A stretch of 64,000 bases of DNA from Burkholderiales bacterium PBB2 (GTDB lineage: Bacteria; Pseudomonadota; Gammaproteobacteria; Burkholderiales; Burkholderiaceae_C), in NCBI GenBank assembly GCA_002255955.1, contig NKIM01000004.1:62001-126000 (forward strand), in the 5' to 3' direction. The translations under genes were made by a program, and so were the position numbers. The notes beneath the pieces were generated by a model that saw nothing but the letters and a program-made list of their open reading frames with translations, was not told the origin of the DNA and ran no database searches. Every line of letters starts with the position of its first letter. The stretch's first letter is position 1. Below, piece by piece: positions 33,524 through 42,687 of the stretch.

Positions 33524-35065
33524 TCAGCCCGCGTTCACCGGAATGCTCACCGTCTTGCCGCTGGCGATGCGTTCTTTCCAGTCGGCCGGGCCGGTGATGT
33601 GGGCGCTGGTGCCGCCGGCATCCACGGCCACGGTCACCGGCATGTCGACCACGTCGAACTCGTAGATCGCTTCCATGCCCAGGTCGGCGAAGCCGACCAC
33701 GGGCGCGGCCTTGATGGCCTTGCTGACCAGGTAGGCGGCGCCGCCCACGGCCATCAGGTAGGCGCTCTGATTGTCCTTGATGGCTTCAATCGCGACCGGG
33801 CCGCGCTCGGCCTTGCCGACCATGGCGATCAGGCCGGTCTTCTCCAGCATCATGCGGGTGAAGCCGTCCATGCGGGTGGCAGTGGTCGGGCCGGCGGGGC
33901 CCACCACTTCTTCGCGCACCGGGTCGACCGGGCCGACGTAGTAAATGACGCGGTTGGTGAAGTCCACCGGCAGTTTCTCGCCCTTGGCGAGCATGTCGGC
34001 AATGCGCTTGTGCGCGGCGTCGCGGCCGGTCAGCATCTTGCCGTTCAGCAAGAGGGTGTCGCCCGGTTTCCAGCTGGCCACTTCTTCCTTGGTCAGCGCA
34101 TTCAGGTCGACGCGCTTGCTCTTGTTGTAGTCCGGCGCCCACTTCACATCGGGCCAGAGGTCCAGGCTGGGCGGCTCGATGAAGGCCGGGCCCGAGCCGT
34201 CGAGCACGAAGTGGCCGTGGCGGGTGGCGGCGCAGTTGGGGATCATGGCCACGGGCTTGCTGGCCGCGTGGGTGGGGTAGGTCTTGATCTTGATGTCCAG
34301 CACCGTGGTCAGGCCGCCCAGGCCTTGGGCGCCGATGCCCAGGGCATTGACCTTCTCGTACAGTTCGATGCGCAGCTCTTCGAGCTTGTTCTGCGGGCCG
34401 CGGGCCAGCAGCTCGTACATGTCGATGTCATCCATCAAGGACTCTTTGGCCATCAGCATGGCCTTCTCGGCCGTGCCGCCGACGCCGATGCCCAGCATGC
34501 CCGGCGGGCACCAGCCCGCGCCCATCAGGGGCACGGTCTTGAGCACCCAGTCGACCAGGTTGTCGCTGGGATTCATCATCACGAACTTGCTCTTGTTCTC
34601 GGAGCCACCGCCCTTGGCGGCCACCATGACATCGACCGTGTCGCCGGGCACCAGGGTCATGTTGATGACGGCGGGCGTGTTGTCCTTGGTGTTCTTGCGC
34701 TCGAAGATCGGGTCGTTCAGCACCGAGGCGCGCAGCTTGTTGTCCGGGTGGTTGTAGGCCTGGCGCACGCCTTCGTTGATCGCATCCTCGATCGAGCCGG
34801 GGAAGTCCACGAAGCGCACATTCATGCCGATCTTCAGGAAGACGTTGACGATGCCGGTGTCCTGGCAGATCGGGCGGCGGCCCTCGGCGCACATCTTCGA
34901 GTTGGTCAGGATCTGCGCGATCGCGTCCTTGGCGGCCGGGCTTTGCTCGCGCTCGTAGGCGCGGGCCAGGTGGGCGATGTAGTCAGCGGGGTGGTAGTAG
35001 CTGATGTATTGCAGGGCGCCGGCGACGCTGTCAACCAGATCTTGGTAGCGAATCTGTGTGCTCAT
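33524..35065 (-). CDS. fumA: Fumarate hydratase class I
   Basis: A 513-residue iron-sulfur enzyme. The ATG at 35065 (MSTQIRYQDL) matches the family start. Iron-sulfur ligand cysteines appear in RRPICQDTG, GAGWCPPGML and PNCAATRHG, the three positions that hold the [4Fe-4S] cluster in class I fumarases. The N-terminal alpha domain and C-terminal beta domain are fused, as in the homodimeric single-chain form. It hydrates fumarate to malate in the TCA cycle. It stands alone, convergent with the hypothetical gene and divergent from nhaA. The symbol follows the class I family; fumB-like is equivalent. Confidence 0.93.
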   Translation of the reverse strand: MSTQIRYQDLVDSVAGALQYISYYHPADYIAHLARAYEREQSPAAKDAIAQILTNSKMCAEGRRPICQDTGIVNVFLKIGMNVRFVDFPGSIEDAINEGVRQAYNHPDNKLRASVLNDPIFERKNTKDNTPAVINMTLVPGDTVDVMVAAKGGGSENKSKFVMMNPSDNLVDWVLKTVPLMGAGWCPPGMLGIGVGGTAEKAMLMAKESLMDDIDMYELLARGPQNKLEELRIELYEKVNALGIGAQGLGGLTTVLDIKIKTYPTHAASKPVAMIPNCAATRHGHFVLDGSGPAFIEPPSLDLWPDVKWAPDYNKSKRVDLNALTKEEVASWKPGDTLLLNGKMLTGRDAAHKRIADMLAKGEKLPVDFTNRVIYYVGPVDPVREEVVGPAGPTTATRMDGFTRMMLEKTGLIAMVGKAERGPVAIEAIKDNQSAYLMAVGGAAYLVSKAIKAAPVVGFADLGMEAIYEFDVVDMPVTVAVDAGGTSAHITGPADWKERIASGKTVSIPVNAG

Positions 35066-35240
35066 GGTGTGAGTCCGTACAGGGGAGGGGAGAAGTGGGA
35101 GGAACTGAGAAATTCTTGCGGCATCATGCCGGGCTGAGCTTGCGGGGCGCTGAATGGGCCGGGACATCCAGGACGAGATGGCCGGCCGGGCGCGCTAAGT
35201 CAAGCATGCCCGCCAGTGTAATGTCGAGGAGGATCCCGTC

Positions 35241-36431
35241 GTGACCCCAGCCCTGCGCCGTTTCTTTGCCAGCGAATCCGCCAGCGGCATCATCCTCGCT
35301 GCTGCTGCCGTGCTGGCCCTGATCATCAGCAACTCGCCCTGGGGCGAGGCCTACCAGGCCTTCACCCGCATCCCGGGCGAGGTGCGCATCGGCGATGGCG
35401 CCGGCGGTACGGCCTTGCTGCTGGCCAAGCCCTTGCTGGTGTGGGTCAACGACCTCTGGATGGCGGTGTTCTTCTTCCTCGTCGGCCTGGAGATCAAGCG
35501 CGAGTTTGTGGCGGGCGAGCTGGCCTCGCGCCGCCAGGCGGTGCTGCCGGCCGTGGCGGCCCTGGGCGGCATGGTGGTGCCGGCCTTGATCTACAGCGTC
35601 ATCAACTGGGGCGATGCCCAGGCCTTGCGCGGCTGGGCGATTCCGGCGGCGACCGACATTGCCTTTGCGATTGGCATCGTCATGCTGCTGGGCTCGCGGG
35701 TGCCGGCTTCGCTCAAGGTGTTCCTGACGGCCGTGGCCATCATCGATGACCTGGGCGCCATCGTCGTGATCGCCTTGTTCTACACCCAGCAGCTGTCCCT
35801 GCTGATGCTGGGTATGGCTGGGCTGTGCCTGCTGGGCCTGGCCTTGCTGAACCGCGCCGGTGTGATGCGCAGCGATGTCTACATTGTGCTGGGCCTGCTG
35901 CTGTGGCTGTGCGTGCTCAAGTCGGGCGTGCATGCCACCCTGGCGGGCGTGGCCACGGCCCTCTTCATCCCCATGCATGACCCCAAAGGCGGCCACTCGC
36001 CCTTGGAGACGTTGGAGCATGGCCTCCATCCCTGGGTGGCGTTCCTGATCCTGCCCATGTTTGCCTTTGCCAATGCCGGGGTCTCGCTGGCGGGCCTGAG
36101 CCCCGCGGCCCTGCTGGAGCCGCTGCCCCTGGGCATCGCCGCCGGCCTGGTGCTGGGCAAGGCCTTGGGGGTGTTCGGCAGCGCCTGGCTGCTGATCAAG
36201 TCAGGCGCGGCCAGCCGTCCGCAGGGCGCCAGCTGGACCCAGTTCTTCGGCGTCTGCGTGCTCTGCGGGATCGGTTTCACCATGAGCCTCTTCATCGGTG
36301 GCCTGGCCTTTGCCGGGCTGGATCCGAGCTTCGAGACGCGGGTCAAGCTGGGCGTGCTGAGCGGCTCACTCCTGGCCGGAGTCTTGGGCGCCTTGATCCT
36401 GAGCAAGGCGGCGCCGGCAGCGGCGAGGTAA
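35241..36431 (+). CDS. nhaA: Na+/H+ antiporter NhaA
   Basis: A 396-residue inner-membrane antiporter. It begins at a GTG, supported by AGGAGGA (35227-35233) seven bases upstream; the ATG at 35221 is out of frame. Conserved ion-path aspartates are present in AIPAATDIAFAIGI and in the paired AIIDDLGAI. The C-terminal CGIGFTMSLFIGGLAF helix is typical. NhaA exchanges two protons for one sodium ion, for pH and salt homeostasis. About eleven to twelve hydrophobic segments fit the known topology. Confidence 0.95.
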   Translation: MTPALRRFFASESASGIILAAAAVLALIISNSPWGEAYQAFTRIPGEVRIGDGAGGTALLLAKPLLVWVNDLWMAVFFFLVGLEIKREFVAGELASRRQAVLPAVAALGGMVVPALIYSVINWGDAQALRGWAIPAATDIAFAIGIVMLLGSRVPASLKVFLTAVAIIDDLGAIVVIALFYTQQLSLLMLGMAGLCLLGLALLNRAGVMRSDVYIVLGLLLWLCVLKSGVHATLAGVATALFIPMHDPKGGHSPLETLEHGLHPWVAFLILPMFAFANAGVSLAGLSPAALLEPLPLGIAAGLVLGKALGVFGSAWLLIKSGAASRPQGASWTQFFGVCVLCGIGFTMSLFIGGLAFAGLDPSFETRVKLGVLSGSLLAGVLGALILSKAAPAAAR

Positions 36432-36682
36432 AAATTCCCCAAGCACGGCTTGCCGGGCGGGCCGGTGGGGGAAAACGCTCAAGCTCGACGGCATCGGGTC
36501 GAAGAAGCAGACTGGCGCCGGATGGCGTTCGGCCGGTGCTGACGCGTCATTTGCGTGCCAAATGTGTCGGTTTGGGGCTGCGAAGCAGCAGGTGTCGGGC
36601 GTCTGTCATGCGCCCGTGCTTCCATCGCGTCGCAGCGACTTTGTCTTCGTTCAATCGCTCGCTCTCAGAAAAGGAACCCGCT

Positions 36683-37204
36683 ATGAAATCCTTGCCTGTC
36701 CACGCTGCCACCCGCTCCCTCGCGGCCTCTGCCGCGCCGGCCCTTTTGATGGGCCTGGTCGTGCCGGCCTTGCTGGCGTTCTCCGCGCTTCTGCCGCGCC
36801 CGGCCCTGGCGGCTGATGGCGGCGCCACGCCTGAACAGGCGGTGGCCATGGTCAAGAAGGGCGTGGCCTTCATCAAGAAGGAAGGCAAGGACAAGGGCTA
36901 TGGCGAGATTTCCGTCAAAGGTGGCCAGTTCAGTTTTGAGGACCTGTACCTCGTGGTCTACGGACTGGATGGCACCGTTCATGCCCATGGTGCCAACATC
37001 AAGATGGTGGGCAAGAACCTGATCGAATTGAAGGACGTGGACGGCAAGGCCTTCGTCAAGGAACGCGTGGAGATGGGCAAGGCCAAGCCCAGCTTCTGGC
37101 AGGACTACAAGTTCACCAATCCCGAGACCAAGAAGATCGAGCCCAAGAGCATGTACTGCGAGCGGCTTGATGACACGGTGGTCTGCGGCGGCATCTACAA
37201 ATAA
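36683..37204 (+). CDS. Exported Cache-domain protein
   Basis: A 173-residue protein with a long signal peptide (hydrophobic core about 17-41, cleavage near ALAAD). The mature part is a single Cache domain: KKGVAFIKKEGKDKGYGEIS, FEDLYLVVYGLDGTVHAHGAN, then MVGKNLIELKDVDGK and a C-terminal strand with two cysteines, YCERLDDTVVCGG. Cache domains bind small molecules such as organic acids or amines outside the cytoplasm. No membrane anchor or output domain is attached. It is 48 bp upstream of a chemoreceptor gene in the same direction, so it may supply ligand to it (inference). An AAGGAA site precedes the ATG. Confidence 0.82.
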   Translation: MKSLPVHAATRSLAASAAPALLMGLVVPALLAFSALLPRPALAADGGATPEQAVAMVKKGVAFIKKEGKDKGYGEISVKGGQFSFEDLYLVVYGLDGTVHAHGANIKMVGKNLIELKDVDGKAFVKERVEMGKAKPSFWQDYKFTNPETKKIEPKSMYCERLDDTVVCGGIYK

Positions 37205-37252
37205 AACAAGAAACGCCCGCCCGCGCCATGTGCGTCTTCCTCAGGGAGTCCT

Positions 37253-38803
37253 ATGAAACTCGCAAGCAAATTGCTCGCCGCCCCCTTGCTGACCGCGGTC
37301 ATCGTGTTCGGCGCCGGGCAGATCAATGCTGTTTTTCTGAGCCGAGCGGCGACCGAAAACCGCGCCAGCTTTGAGGCCCAGAAAGATGTCTTCCGCACCC
37401 TGACCAGTTCGCGTGAGCAGCTGGCTCTGGTTCACGCCAATGTCTATCGCACCTTGACCATCATCGCCTCGCTCGATGAAGCCAAAGTCAAGCATGTGCG
37501 CGATGACCTGGCCCGCCAGCTGGCCGGCGTCAAGCGGGTCACCCAGGCCCTGGGGGAATCGCCGGCGGCCGATGAGGACGTGAAGGCGGCCGCATCGAAA
37601 CTGGGTGTGCTGATCGACAAATACCTCAAGCAGGCCGACTCGGCCCTGGATCTGGCCACCATGGATCCCAATATCGGGGTGGCCTCCATGCAGGAAGGCG
37701 ATGCCACCTTCAATGCCCTGGCCGCGCAAATGAATGCCGTGGTCGAGCATGCCGAGGAGTTCGCCACCGAGAGCATGAACGCCTCCGACCGCACCTCCAG
37801 CCACATCGCCTGGGGCTTGGGGGCGCTGGGCCTGCTCTGCGGTGTCTTGGCGGTCACCGCCTCCTGGTTGATGCAGCGGGCCTTGACCGCCGAGTTGCGT
37901 CGCGCGGCCGATCTGGCCAACGAGGTGGCCGCTGGCAACCTCACCATCGATGCCAGCAGTCAGCGCCAGGATGAGGTCGGTGACCTGATGCGCGCCCTGG
38001 CGGCCATGGCCGCTCAGCTGGGGCGCTCGCTGCGCACAGTGATGGCTTCGTCGGAATCCATCCGCACCGCCAGCGCTGAGATTGCCCATGGCAACCAGGA
38101 TTTGAGCAACCGCACCGAGCAGACGGCGTCCAATCTGCAGCAGGCAGCCTCGTCCATGGATCACCTGACCGGCACGGTCAAGCACTCCGCCAGTTCTGCA
38201 GGCGAGGCCAACCGCCTGGCTGCCACGGCGGCCGAGGTGGCGGCGCGTGGCGGCGAGGTGGTGGCCCAGGTGGTCAGCACCATGGAGGACATCAACACCA
38301 GCTCGCGCAAGATCGGCGACATCATCGGCGTGATCGACAGCATTGCCTTCCAGACCAACATCCTGGCCTTGAATGCCGCGGTGGAAGCGGCCCGGGCGGG
38401 TGATCAGGGCCGGGGTTTTGCGGTGGTGGCCAGCGAGGTGCGTTCGCTGGCCCAACGCAGCGCCCAGGCAGCGCGCGAGATCAAGACCTTGATCGGTGCT
38501 TCGGTGGACAAGGTCGAAGGTGGCACCCGCCTGGTGGCCGATGCCGGCCGCACCATGGGCGAGATCGTGGCCAGCGTGCAGAAGGTGTCCGACATCATCG
38601 GCGACATCTCTTCGGCCGCAGCCGCCCAGTCCAGCGGCATCGGCGAGGTCAACACCTCGGTGCTGCAACTGGACCAGATGACGCAGCAGAACGCTGCCCT
38701 GGTCGAGCAATCGGCGGCCGCGGCCGAAAGTCTGAAGGAGCAGGCGGTGCGCCTGGCCGAGGTGGTGCACACCTTCCGCCTCGGTGATGAGCAGCCGGGC
38801 TGA
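37253..38803 (+). CDS. Methyl-accepting chemotaxis protein
   Basis: A 516-residue chemoreceptor. TM1 is about residues 8-28, followed by a mainly helical periplasmic four-helix-bundle-like sensor, TM2 about 184-206, a HAMP domain, and the long cytoplasmic coiled coil. The hairpin tip, [18 protein letters not shown], binds CheA/CheW. There is no C-terminal CheR/CheB-binding pentapeptide (the end is LGDEQPG), so adaptation enzymes must act without the tether. The ligand is unknown. The upstream Cache-domain protein is a possible accessory sensor. No other che gene is in the window. Confidence 0.93.
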   Translation: MKLASKLLAAPLLTAVIVFGAGQINAVFLSRAATENRASFEAQKDVFRTLTSSREQLALVHANVYRTLTIIASLDEAKVKHVRDDLARQLAGVKRVTQALGESPAADEDVKAAASKLGVLIDKYLKQADSALDLATMDPNIGVASMQEGDATFNALAAQMNAVVEHAEEFATESMNASDRTSSHIAWGLGALGLLCGVLAVTASWLMQRALTAELRRAADLANEVAAGNLTIDASSQRQDEVGDLMRALAAMAAQLGRSLRTVMASSESIRTASAEIAHGNQDLSNRTEQTASNLQQAASSMDHLTGTVKHSASSAGEANRLAATAAEVAARGGEVVAQVVSTMEDINTSSRKIGDIIGVIDSIAFQTNILALNAAVEAARAGDQGRGFAVVASEVRSLAQRSAQAAREIKTLIGASVDKVEGGTRLVADAGRTMGEIVASVQKVSDIIGDISSAAAAQSSGIGEVNTSVLQLDQMTQQNAALVEQSAAAAESLKEQAVRLAEVVHTFRLGDEQPG

Positions 38804-38820
38804 GCAAGCTTCGCGATGAA

Positions 38821-38856
38821 AAGCAAACGGCCGCCTTTCGGGCGGCCGTTTGCTTT
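38821..38856. terminator. Rho-independent terminator between the chemoreceptor gene and yqhA-like gene
   Basis: A long stem, AAGCAAACGGCCGCC / GGCGGCCGTTTGCTT, with a TTTCG loop. The A-rich left and T-rich right ends suit termination from both convergent genes, although the T-run is short. Confidence 0.8.
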
Positions 38857-38892
38857 GGGCGGGCGAGCTGGCTGGCCGCTCGCGGCAGACGC

Positions 38893-39519
38893 TCAGTGCG
38901 CCGAGTCGTGGCTGCTGTTGAGCAGTTTGTCGGTGTAGGCAATCGCGATCGCCGAGAACAGGAACGCGACGTGGATCAGGGTCTGCCACATCAGCGTCTT
39001 CTCGCTGTAGTTGTCGGCGTTGATGAAGGTCTTGAGCAGGTGGATGGACGAGATGCCGATGATGGCTGTCGCCAGCTTGACCTTGAGCACCGAGGCGTTC
39101 ACGTGGCTCAGCCATTCGGGCTGGTCGGGGTGGCCGTCCAGGTCCATGCGCGAGACAAAGGTCTCGTAGCCGCCGACGATCACCATGATCAGCAGATTGG
39201 AGATCATCACCACATCGATCAGGCCCAGCACCACCAGCATCAGGATGGTCTCGTTGAGCTTGGCAATCGGCTCGTAGCCAATCACAAGTCCGGAGGCGTC
39301 CTTGATGGCGGTGGCCTTGTAGCCGATGCTCTTGACCAGCATGCCCAGGGCTTCCTGGTTGCCAAAGGCCGCTTCAATCAGGTGGACCAGCTCGGTCCAG
39401 AACTGGAAGACATAGACCGCCTGCGCCAGGATCAAGCCCAGGTACAGGGGCAGCTGCAGCCAGCGGCTGGCGAAGATGACGTTGGGCAAAGGGCGCAAAG
39501 GGCGCGTCGGTGTGCTCAT
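38893..39519 (-). CDS. YqhA/UPF0114 family membrane protein (TIGR00645)
   Basis: A 208-residue inner-membrane protein with about four hydrophobic segments: [20 protein letters not shown] at the N-terminus, a pair around [20 protein letters not shown], and a last one near [15 protein letters not shown]. The block [21 protein letters not shown] is highly characteristic of the YqhA/UPF0114 family. The function is not established. It is divergent from acs across 277 bp that hold an inverted repeat nearer to acs. Confidence 0.88.
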   Translation of the reverse strand: MSTPTRPLRPLPNVIFASRWLQLPLYLGLILAQAVYVFQFWTELVHLIEAAFGNQEALGMLVKSIGYKATAIKDASGLVIGYEPIAKLNETILMLVVLGLIDVVMISNLLIMVIVGGYETFVSRMDLDGHPDQPEWLSHVNASVLKVKLATAIIGISSIHLLKTFINADNYSEKTLMWQTLIHVAFLFSAIAIAYTDKLLNSSHDSAH

Positions 39520-39744
39520 AGGGTTTTCACTCGGTGGTCGATTTGAACTGGCGCGATTCTATGGGGCGCGCTTCTCAAGCCCGTGACGGCTGGCCCCGAA
39601 CGGCCCTGATTCCCATGGGGCGCGGCGGCCGGCCGGCGGTTCAGCCGCCGCATGTGCGAGATGAAGAAGGGTTGACCGGCGCGCGTCTCGGTACGCTGAG
39701 TTACCGCGCTAGAGTAAGCGCTTCGTCAGAGACAAGACGCACAG

Positions 39745-39769
39745 TTGCAAACATTCGCACAGTTTGCAA
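39745..39769. promoter_or_regulatory. Inverted repeat TTGCAAAC-N9-GTTTGCAA upstream of acs
   Basis: Perfect 8 bp arms at 39745-39752 and 39762-39769 are separated by nine bases, ending 27 bp before the acs start codon. The location and symmetry suit an operator bound by a dimeric regulator of acetate or short-chain acyl metabolism. Similar TTTGCAAA-type sites are known for regulators of such genes in other bacteria; the match here is by eye. Confidence 0.5.
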
Positions 39770-39796
39770 TCAAGCCCTGCCCGAGGAGACACCTTC

Positions 39797-41758
39797 ATGA
39801 GCGAGACACAAGCGTACCTGCCCAGCACCGCCTGGCAAGAACAGGCCCACGTCAAGGGCATGGCCGCCTATCAGGCCCTGGTGGCCGAGAGCGAGGCCGA
39901 TTACCAGGGCTATTGGGCCCGCCTGGCCCGGGAGTTCGTCACCTGGCAGACGCCGTTCACCCAGGTGCTGAATGAAAGCGACGCGCCGTTCTTTAAATGG
40001 TTCGAAGACGGCCGGCTGAATGTGTCCTACAACTGTCTGGACCGCAATGTCGAGCGCGGCCTGGGCGACAAGGTCGCCATCATTTTTGAAGCCGACGATG
40101 GCGCGGTCACCAAGGTCACCTACAGCGAGCTGTTGGCCAAGACGGCCCAGCTGGCCAATGTGCTCAAGTCCCGCGGCGTGAAGAAGGGCGACCGCGTCGT
40201 CATCTACATGTCGATGTCGGTCGAGGGTGTCGCGGCCATGCAGGCCTGCGCCCGCATCGGCGCCACCCACTCGGTGGTGTTCGGTGGCTTCTCGGCGCAG
40301 AGCCTGCGCGACCGCGTGCAGGATGCCGGCGCCGTGATGGTCATCACGGCCGATGAGCAGCTGCGAGGCGGCAAGGCCTTGCCGCTCAAATCTATCGTCG
40401 ATGAAGCCCTGGCCGATGGCAGCTGCCCGACGCTCAAGGACGTGATCGTCTACCAGCGCACCGGTGGCAAGATCGGCTGGGTCGAGGGCCGCGACCATTG
40501 GCTGCACGAGTTGCTGGCCGGTCAGTCCACGGTCTGCGAGCCCGAGTGGGTCGAGGCCGAGCACCCGCTGTTCCTGCTCTACACCTCCGGTTCCACCGGC
40601 AAGCCCAAGGGCGTCCAGCATTCCAGCGGCGGCTATCTGCTGCATGCCGCGCTGACCACCAAGTGGACCTTCGACCTCAAGGACAACGATGTGTTCTGGT
40701 GCACGGCCGATATCGGCTGGGTCACCGGCCACAGCTACATCGCCTACGGCCCGCTGGCCTTGGGTGGCACTGAGATCGTGTTTGAGGGTGTGCCCACCTA
40801 TCCGGATGCCGGCCGCTTCTGGAAGATGATCGAGAAGCACAAGGTCAGCATCTTCTACACCGCACCCACGGCCATCCGCTCGCTGATCAAGGCGGCCGAG
40901 ACCAGTGAGGCCGTGCACCCGGCGCGTTATGACCTGGGCAGCCTGCGCTTGCTGGGTTCGGTCGGTGAGCCCATCAACCCAGCCGCCTGGGAGTGGTACC
41001 ACAAGCATGTCGGTGGCGGCCGTTGCCCCATTGTCGACACCTTCTGGCAGACCGAAACCGGCGGCCACATGATCACGCCGCTGCCGGGTGCCACGCCCCT
41101 GATTCCTGGCTCCTGCACCTTGCCCTTCCCAGGCATCACCACCGCCATCGTCGATGAGACCGGCAACGATGTGCCCAACGGTCAAGGTGGCATCCTGGTC
41201 GTCAAGAAGCCCTGGCCTTCAATGATCCGCACCATCTGGAACGATCCCGAGCGTTTCAAGAAGAGCTACTACCCGAGCGAGCTCAAGGGCTACTACCTGG
41301 CCGGCGATGGCGCGATCCGCGATGCCGACACCGGCTACTTCACCATCACCGGTCGTATCGACGATGTGTTGAATGTGTCCGGCCACCGCATGGGCACCAT
41401 GGAGATCGAGTCGGCCCTGGTCAGCTGCACCGAGTTGGTGGCTGAAGCCGCCGTGGTCGGCCGTCCGGACGACACCACGGGCGAGGCCATCTGTGCCTTC
41501 GTGGTGCTCAAGCGCCCCCGTCCTTCGGGTGACGAGGCCAAGGCCATCGCCAAGCAGCTGCGCGACCATGTGGCCAAGGAAATCGGCCCGATTGCCAAGC
41601 CCAAGGACATTCGCTTCGGCGACAACCTGCCCAAGACCCGTTCCGGCAAGATCATGCGCCGCCTGCTGCGCTCGGTCGCCAAGGGCGAAGCCGTCACCCA
41701 GGACACCAGCACTCTGGAGAATCCGGCCATCCTCGAGCAGCTGGGCCAGGCTTACTGA
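39797..41758 (+). CDS. acs: Acetyl-CoA synthetase
   Basis: A 653-residue AMP-forming acyl-CoA synthetase. The ATG at 39797 (MSETQAYLP) is preceded by GAGGAG-like bases. Motifs: the P-loop [24 protein letters not shown], the hinge around [16 protein letters not shown], and [11 protein letters not shown], whose Lys is the acetylation site that switches the enzyme off. It converts acetate, ATP and CoA to acetyl-CoA. An inverted repeat precedes the gene and a terminator follows it, so it is monocistronic. A separate HDAC-like gene at 30.5 kb could in principle reverse acetylation, but this is speculation. Confidence 0.95.
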   Translation: MSETQAYLPSTAWQEQAHVKGMAAYQALVAESEADYQGYWARLAREFVTWQTPFTQVLNESDAPFFKWFEDGRLNVSYNCLDRNVERGLGDKVAIIFEADDGAVTKVTYSELLAKTAQLANVLKSRGVKKGDRVVIYMSMSVEGVAAMQACARIGATHSVVFGGFSAQSLRDRVQDAGAVMVITADEQLRGGKALPLKSIVDEALADGSCPTLKDVIVYQRTGGKIGWVEGRDHWLHELLAGQSTVCEPEWVEAEHPLFLLYTSGSTGKPKGVQHSSGGYLLHAALTTKWTFDLKDNDVFWCTADIGWVTGHSYIAYGPLALGGTEIVFEGVPTYPDAGRFWKMIEKHKVSIFYTAPTAIRSLIKAAETSEAVHPARYDLGSLRLLGSVGEPINPAAWEWYHKHVGGGRCPIVDTFWQTETGGHMITPLPGATPLIPGSCTLPFPGITTAIVDETGNDVPNGQGGILVVKKPWPSMIRTIWNDPERFKKSYYPSELKGYYLAGDGAIRDADTGYFTITGRIDDVLNVSGHRMGTMEIESALVSCTELVAEAAVVGRPDDTTGEAICAFVVLKRPRPSGDEAKAIAKQLRDHVAKEIGPIAKPKDIRFGDNLPKTRSGKIMRRLLRSVAKGEAVTQDTSTLENPAILEQLGQAY

Positions 41759-41780
41759 TCGGTCTTTGAACCCGCAAGCG

Positions 41781-41808
41781 AAAACAGGCCCCTTGGGGCC
41801 TGTTTTTC
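41781..41808. terminator. Rho-independent terminator between acs and the cytochrome c gene
   Basis: The stem AAAACAGGCCC / GGGCCTGTTTT with a CTTG loop is followed by further T residues. It is symmetric enough to serve both convergent genes. Confidence 0.88.
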
Positions 41809-41850
41809 TTTCAGAGCCGAAAGGGCGCTTGCCCCTTCAGCCGCCTGGCG

Positions 41851-42159
41851 TCACTTGGTGCTCAACACCCAGGTGGCCAGTTGCTTGGCTTCAGCCGCGC
41901 TCACTTGCGTGTTGGCTGGCATGGGCACGGGGCCCCAGACACCGGAGCCGCCCTTGACGATTTTTTCGGCCAGCTTGGTGGCAGCGTCCTTGTCCTTGGC
42001 GTACTTGGCAGCGACGTCCTTGTAGGCCGGGCCCACCAGTTTCTTGTCGACGGCGTGGCAGGCCATGCAGTTCTTCTTTTGTGCCAGTTCAGCGTTGGCG
42101 AAAGCGGCCGGGGCAGCGGCGGTGGTGGCCAGAGCGGCCAGGATGAATGCGAATTTCAT
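41851..42159 (-). CDS. Small c-type cytochrome (cytochrome c551/c8-like)
   Basis: A 102-residue precursor. The ATG at 42159 has a GAAAGGAAG ribosome-binding site and gives a typical signal peptide ending near AAFANA. The mature protein is about 82 residues, with one heme site, CMACH, near its N-terminus and a probable Met ligand in VPMPAN. LVGPAYKDVAAKY matches the c551/c8 class. It carries electrons singly in the periplasm, for instance to a terminal oxidase or nitrite reductase. It stands alone between acs and the Trp-rich protein gene, so the partner is unknown. Confidence 0.92.
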   Translation of the reverse strand: MKFAFILAALATTAAAPAAFANAELAQKKNCMACHAVDKKLVGPAYKDVAAKYAKDKDAATKLAEKIVKGGSGVWGPVPMPANTQVSAAEAKQLATWVLSTK

Positions 42160-42300
42160 GACTTCCTTTCGGGGGCAGACCAAGGGGCAATTCCGCAGAA
42201 GCCGGTTGGTTTTGTGCTCTACAGTTCAAGCCAACCAGCGCTGGGAGAATTGTAGTGTTCACCAATGGGGTTGAACTGCTGGCGCAAGGGGTTTCTCTCT

Positions 42301-42555
42301 ATGTTGTTTTTGATGGTCGGTGTTCTGGCGGTGCTGCTGAAATGGCTGGGCGTGGAGCCTGTGGCGAGCGCCAGCTGGTTTTGGGTCTTGCTGCCTTTCG
42401 GCCTTGCTGCGGCCTGGTGGGCCTGGGCCGATGGCACGGGCTACACCCAGCGCAAAGCCATGCAGCGCATGGATGAAAAGAAAGCCGCGCGACGCGAGAA
42501 GGCCATGGAGGCCTTGGGTCAGCTCGACCCGAACAAGAAAAAGGGCAAGCGCTGA
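42301..42555 (+). CDS. Small Trp-rich membrane protein (TIGR04438 family)
   Basis: An 84-residue protein. I chose the ATG at 42301 because it puts the hydrophobic segment at once after the start, as in the family. Two hydrophobic stretches are rich in Trp (SWFWVLLPFGLAAAWWAWAD), followed by GYTQRKAMQRMDEKK and a Lys-rich tail. This layout matches TIGR04438, a family I know chiefly from Burkholderiales, with unknown function. A nearby upstream start would add a Cys/Trp segment not seen in relatives. Confidence 0.82.
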   Translation: MLFLMVGVLAVLLKWLGVEPVASASWFWVLLPFGLAAAWWAWADGTGYTQRKAMQRMDEKKAARREKAMEALGQLDPNKKKGKR

Positions 42556-42687
42556 GCCTGAGGCCTGCCTGGGCGGCGACAGCTCGGCCTCTCTGACCGG
42601 GCGCGAGCGGCCTGTGCTTCTCTCGCTCCTTTCGCCTCTGCCTGACGGCTTGTTGCCTGTCTTTTTCGTCTGCCGATTCCTGCGCCC

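Noticed and set aside
36548-36564. CATTTG-CGTGC-CAAATG dyad upstream of the Cache gene as an operator
   Set aside because: Arms of six bases and a distance of about 120 bp from the start codon make it too weak to call alone.
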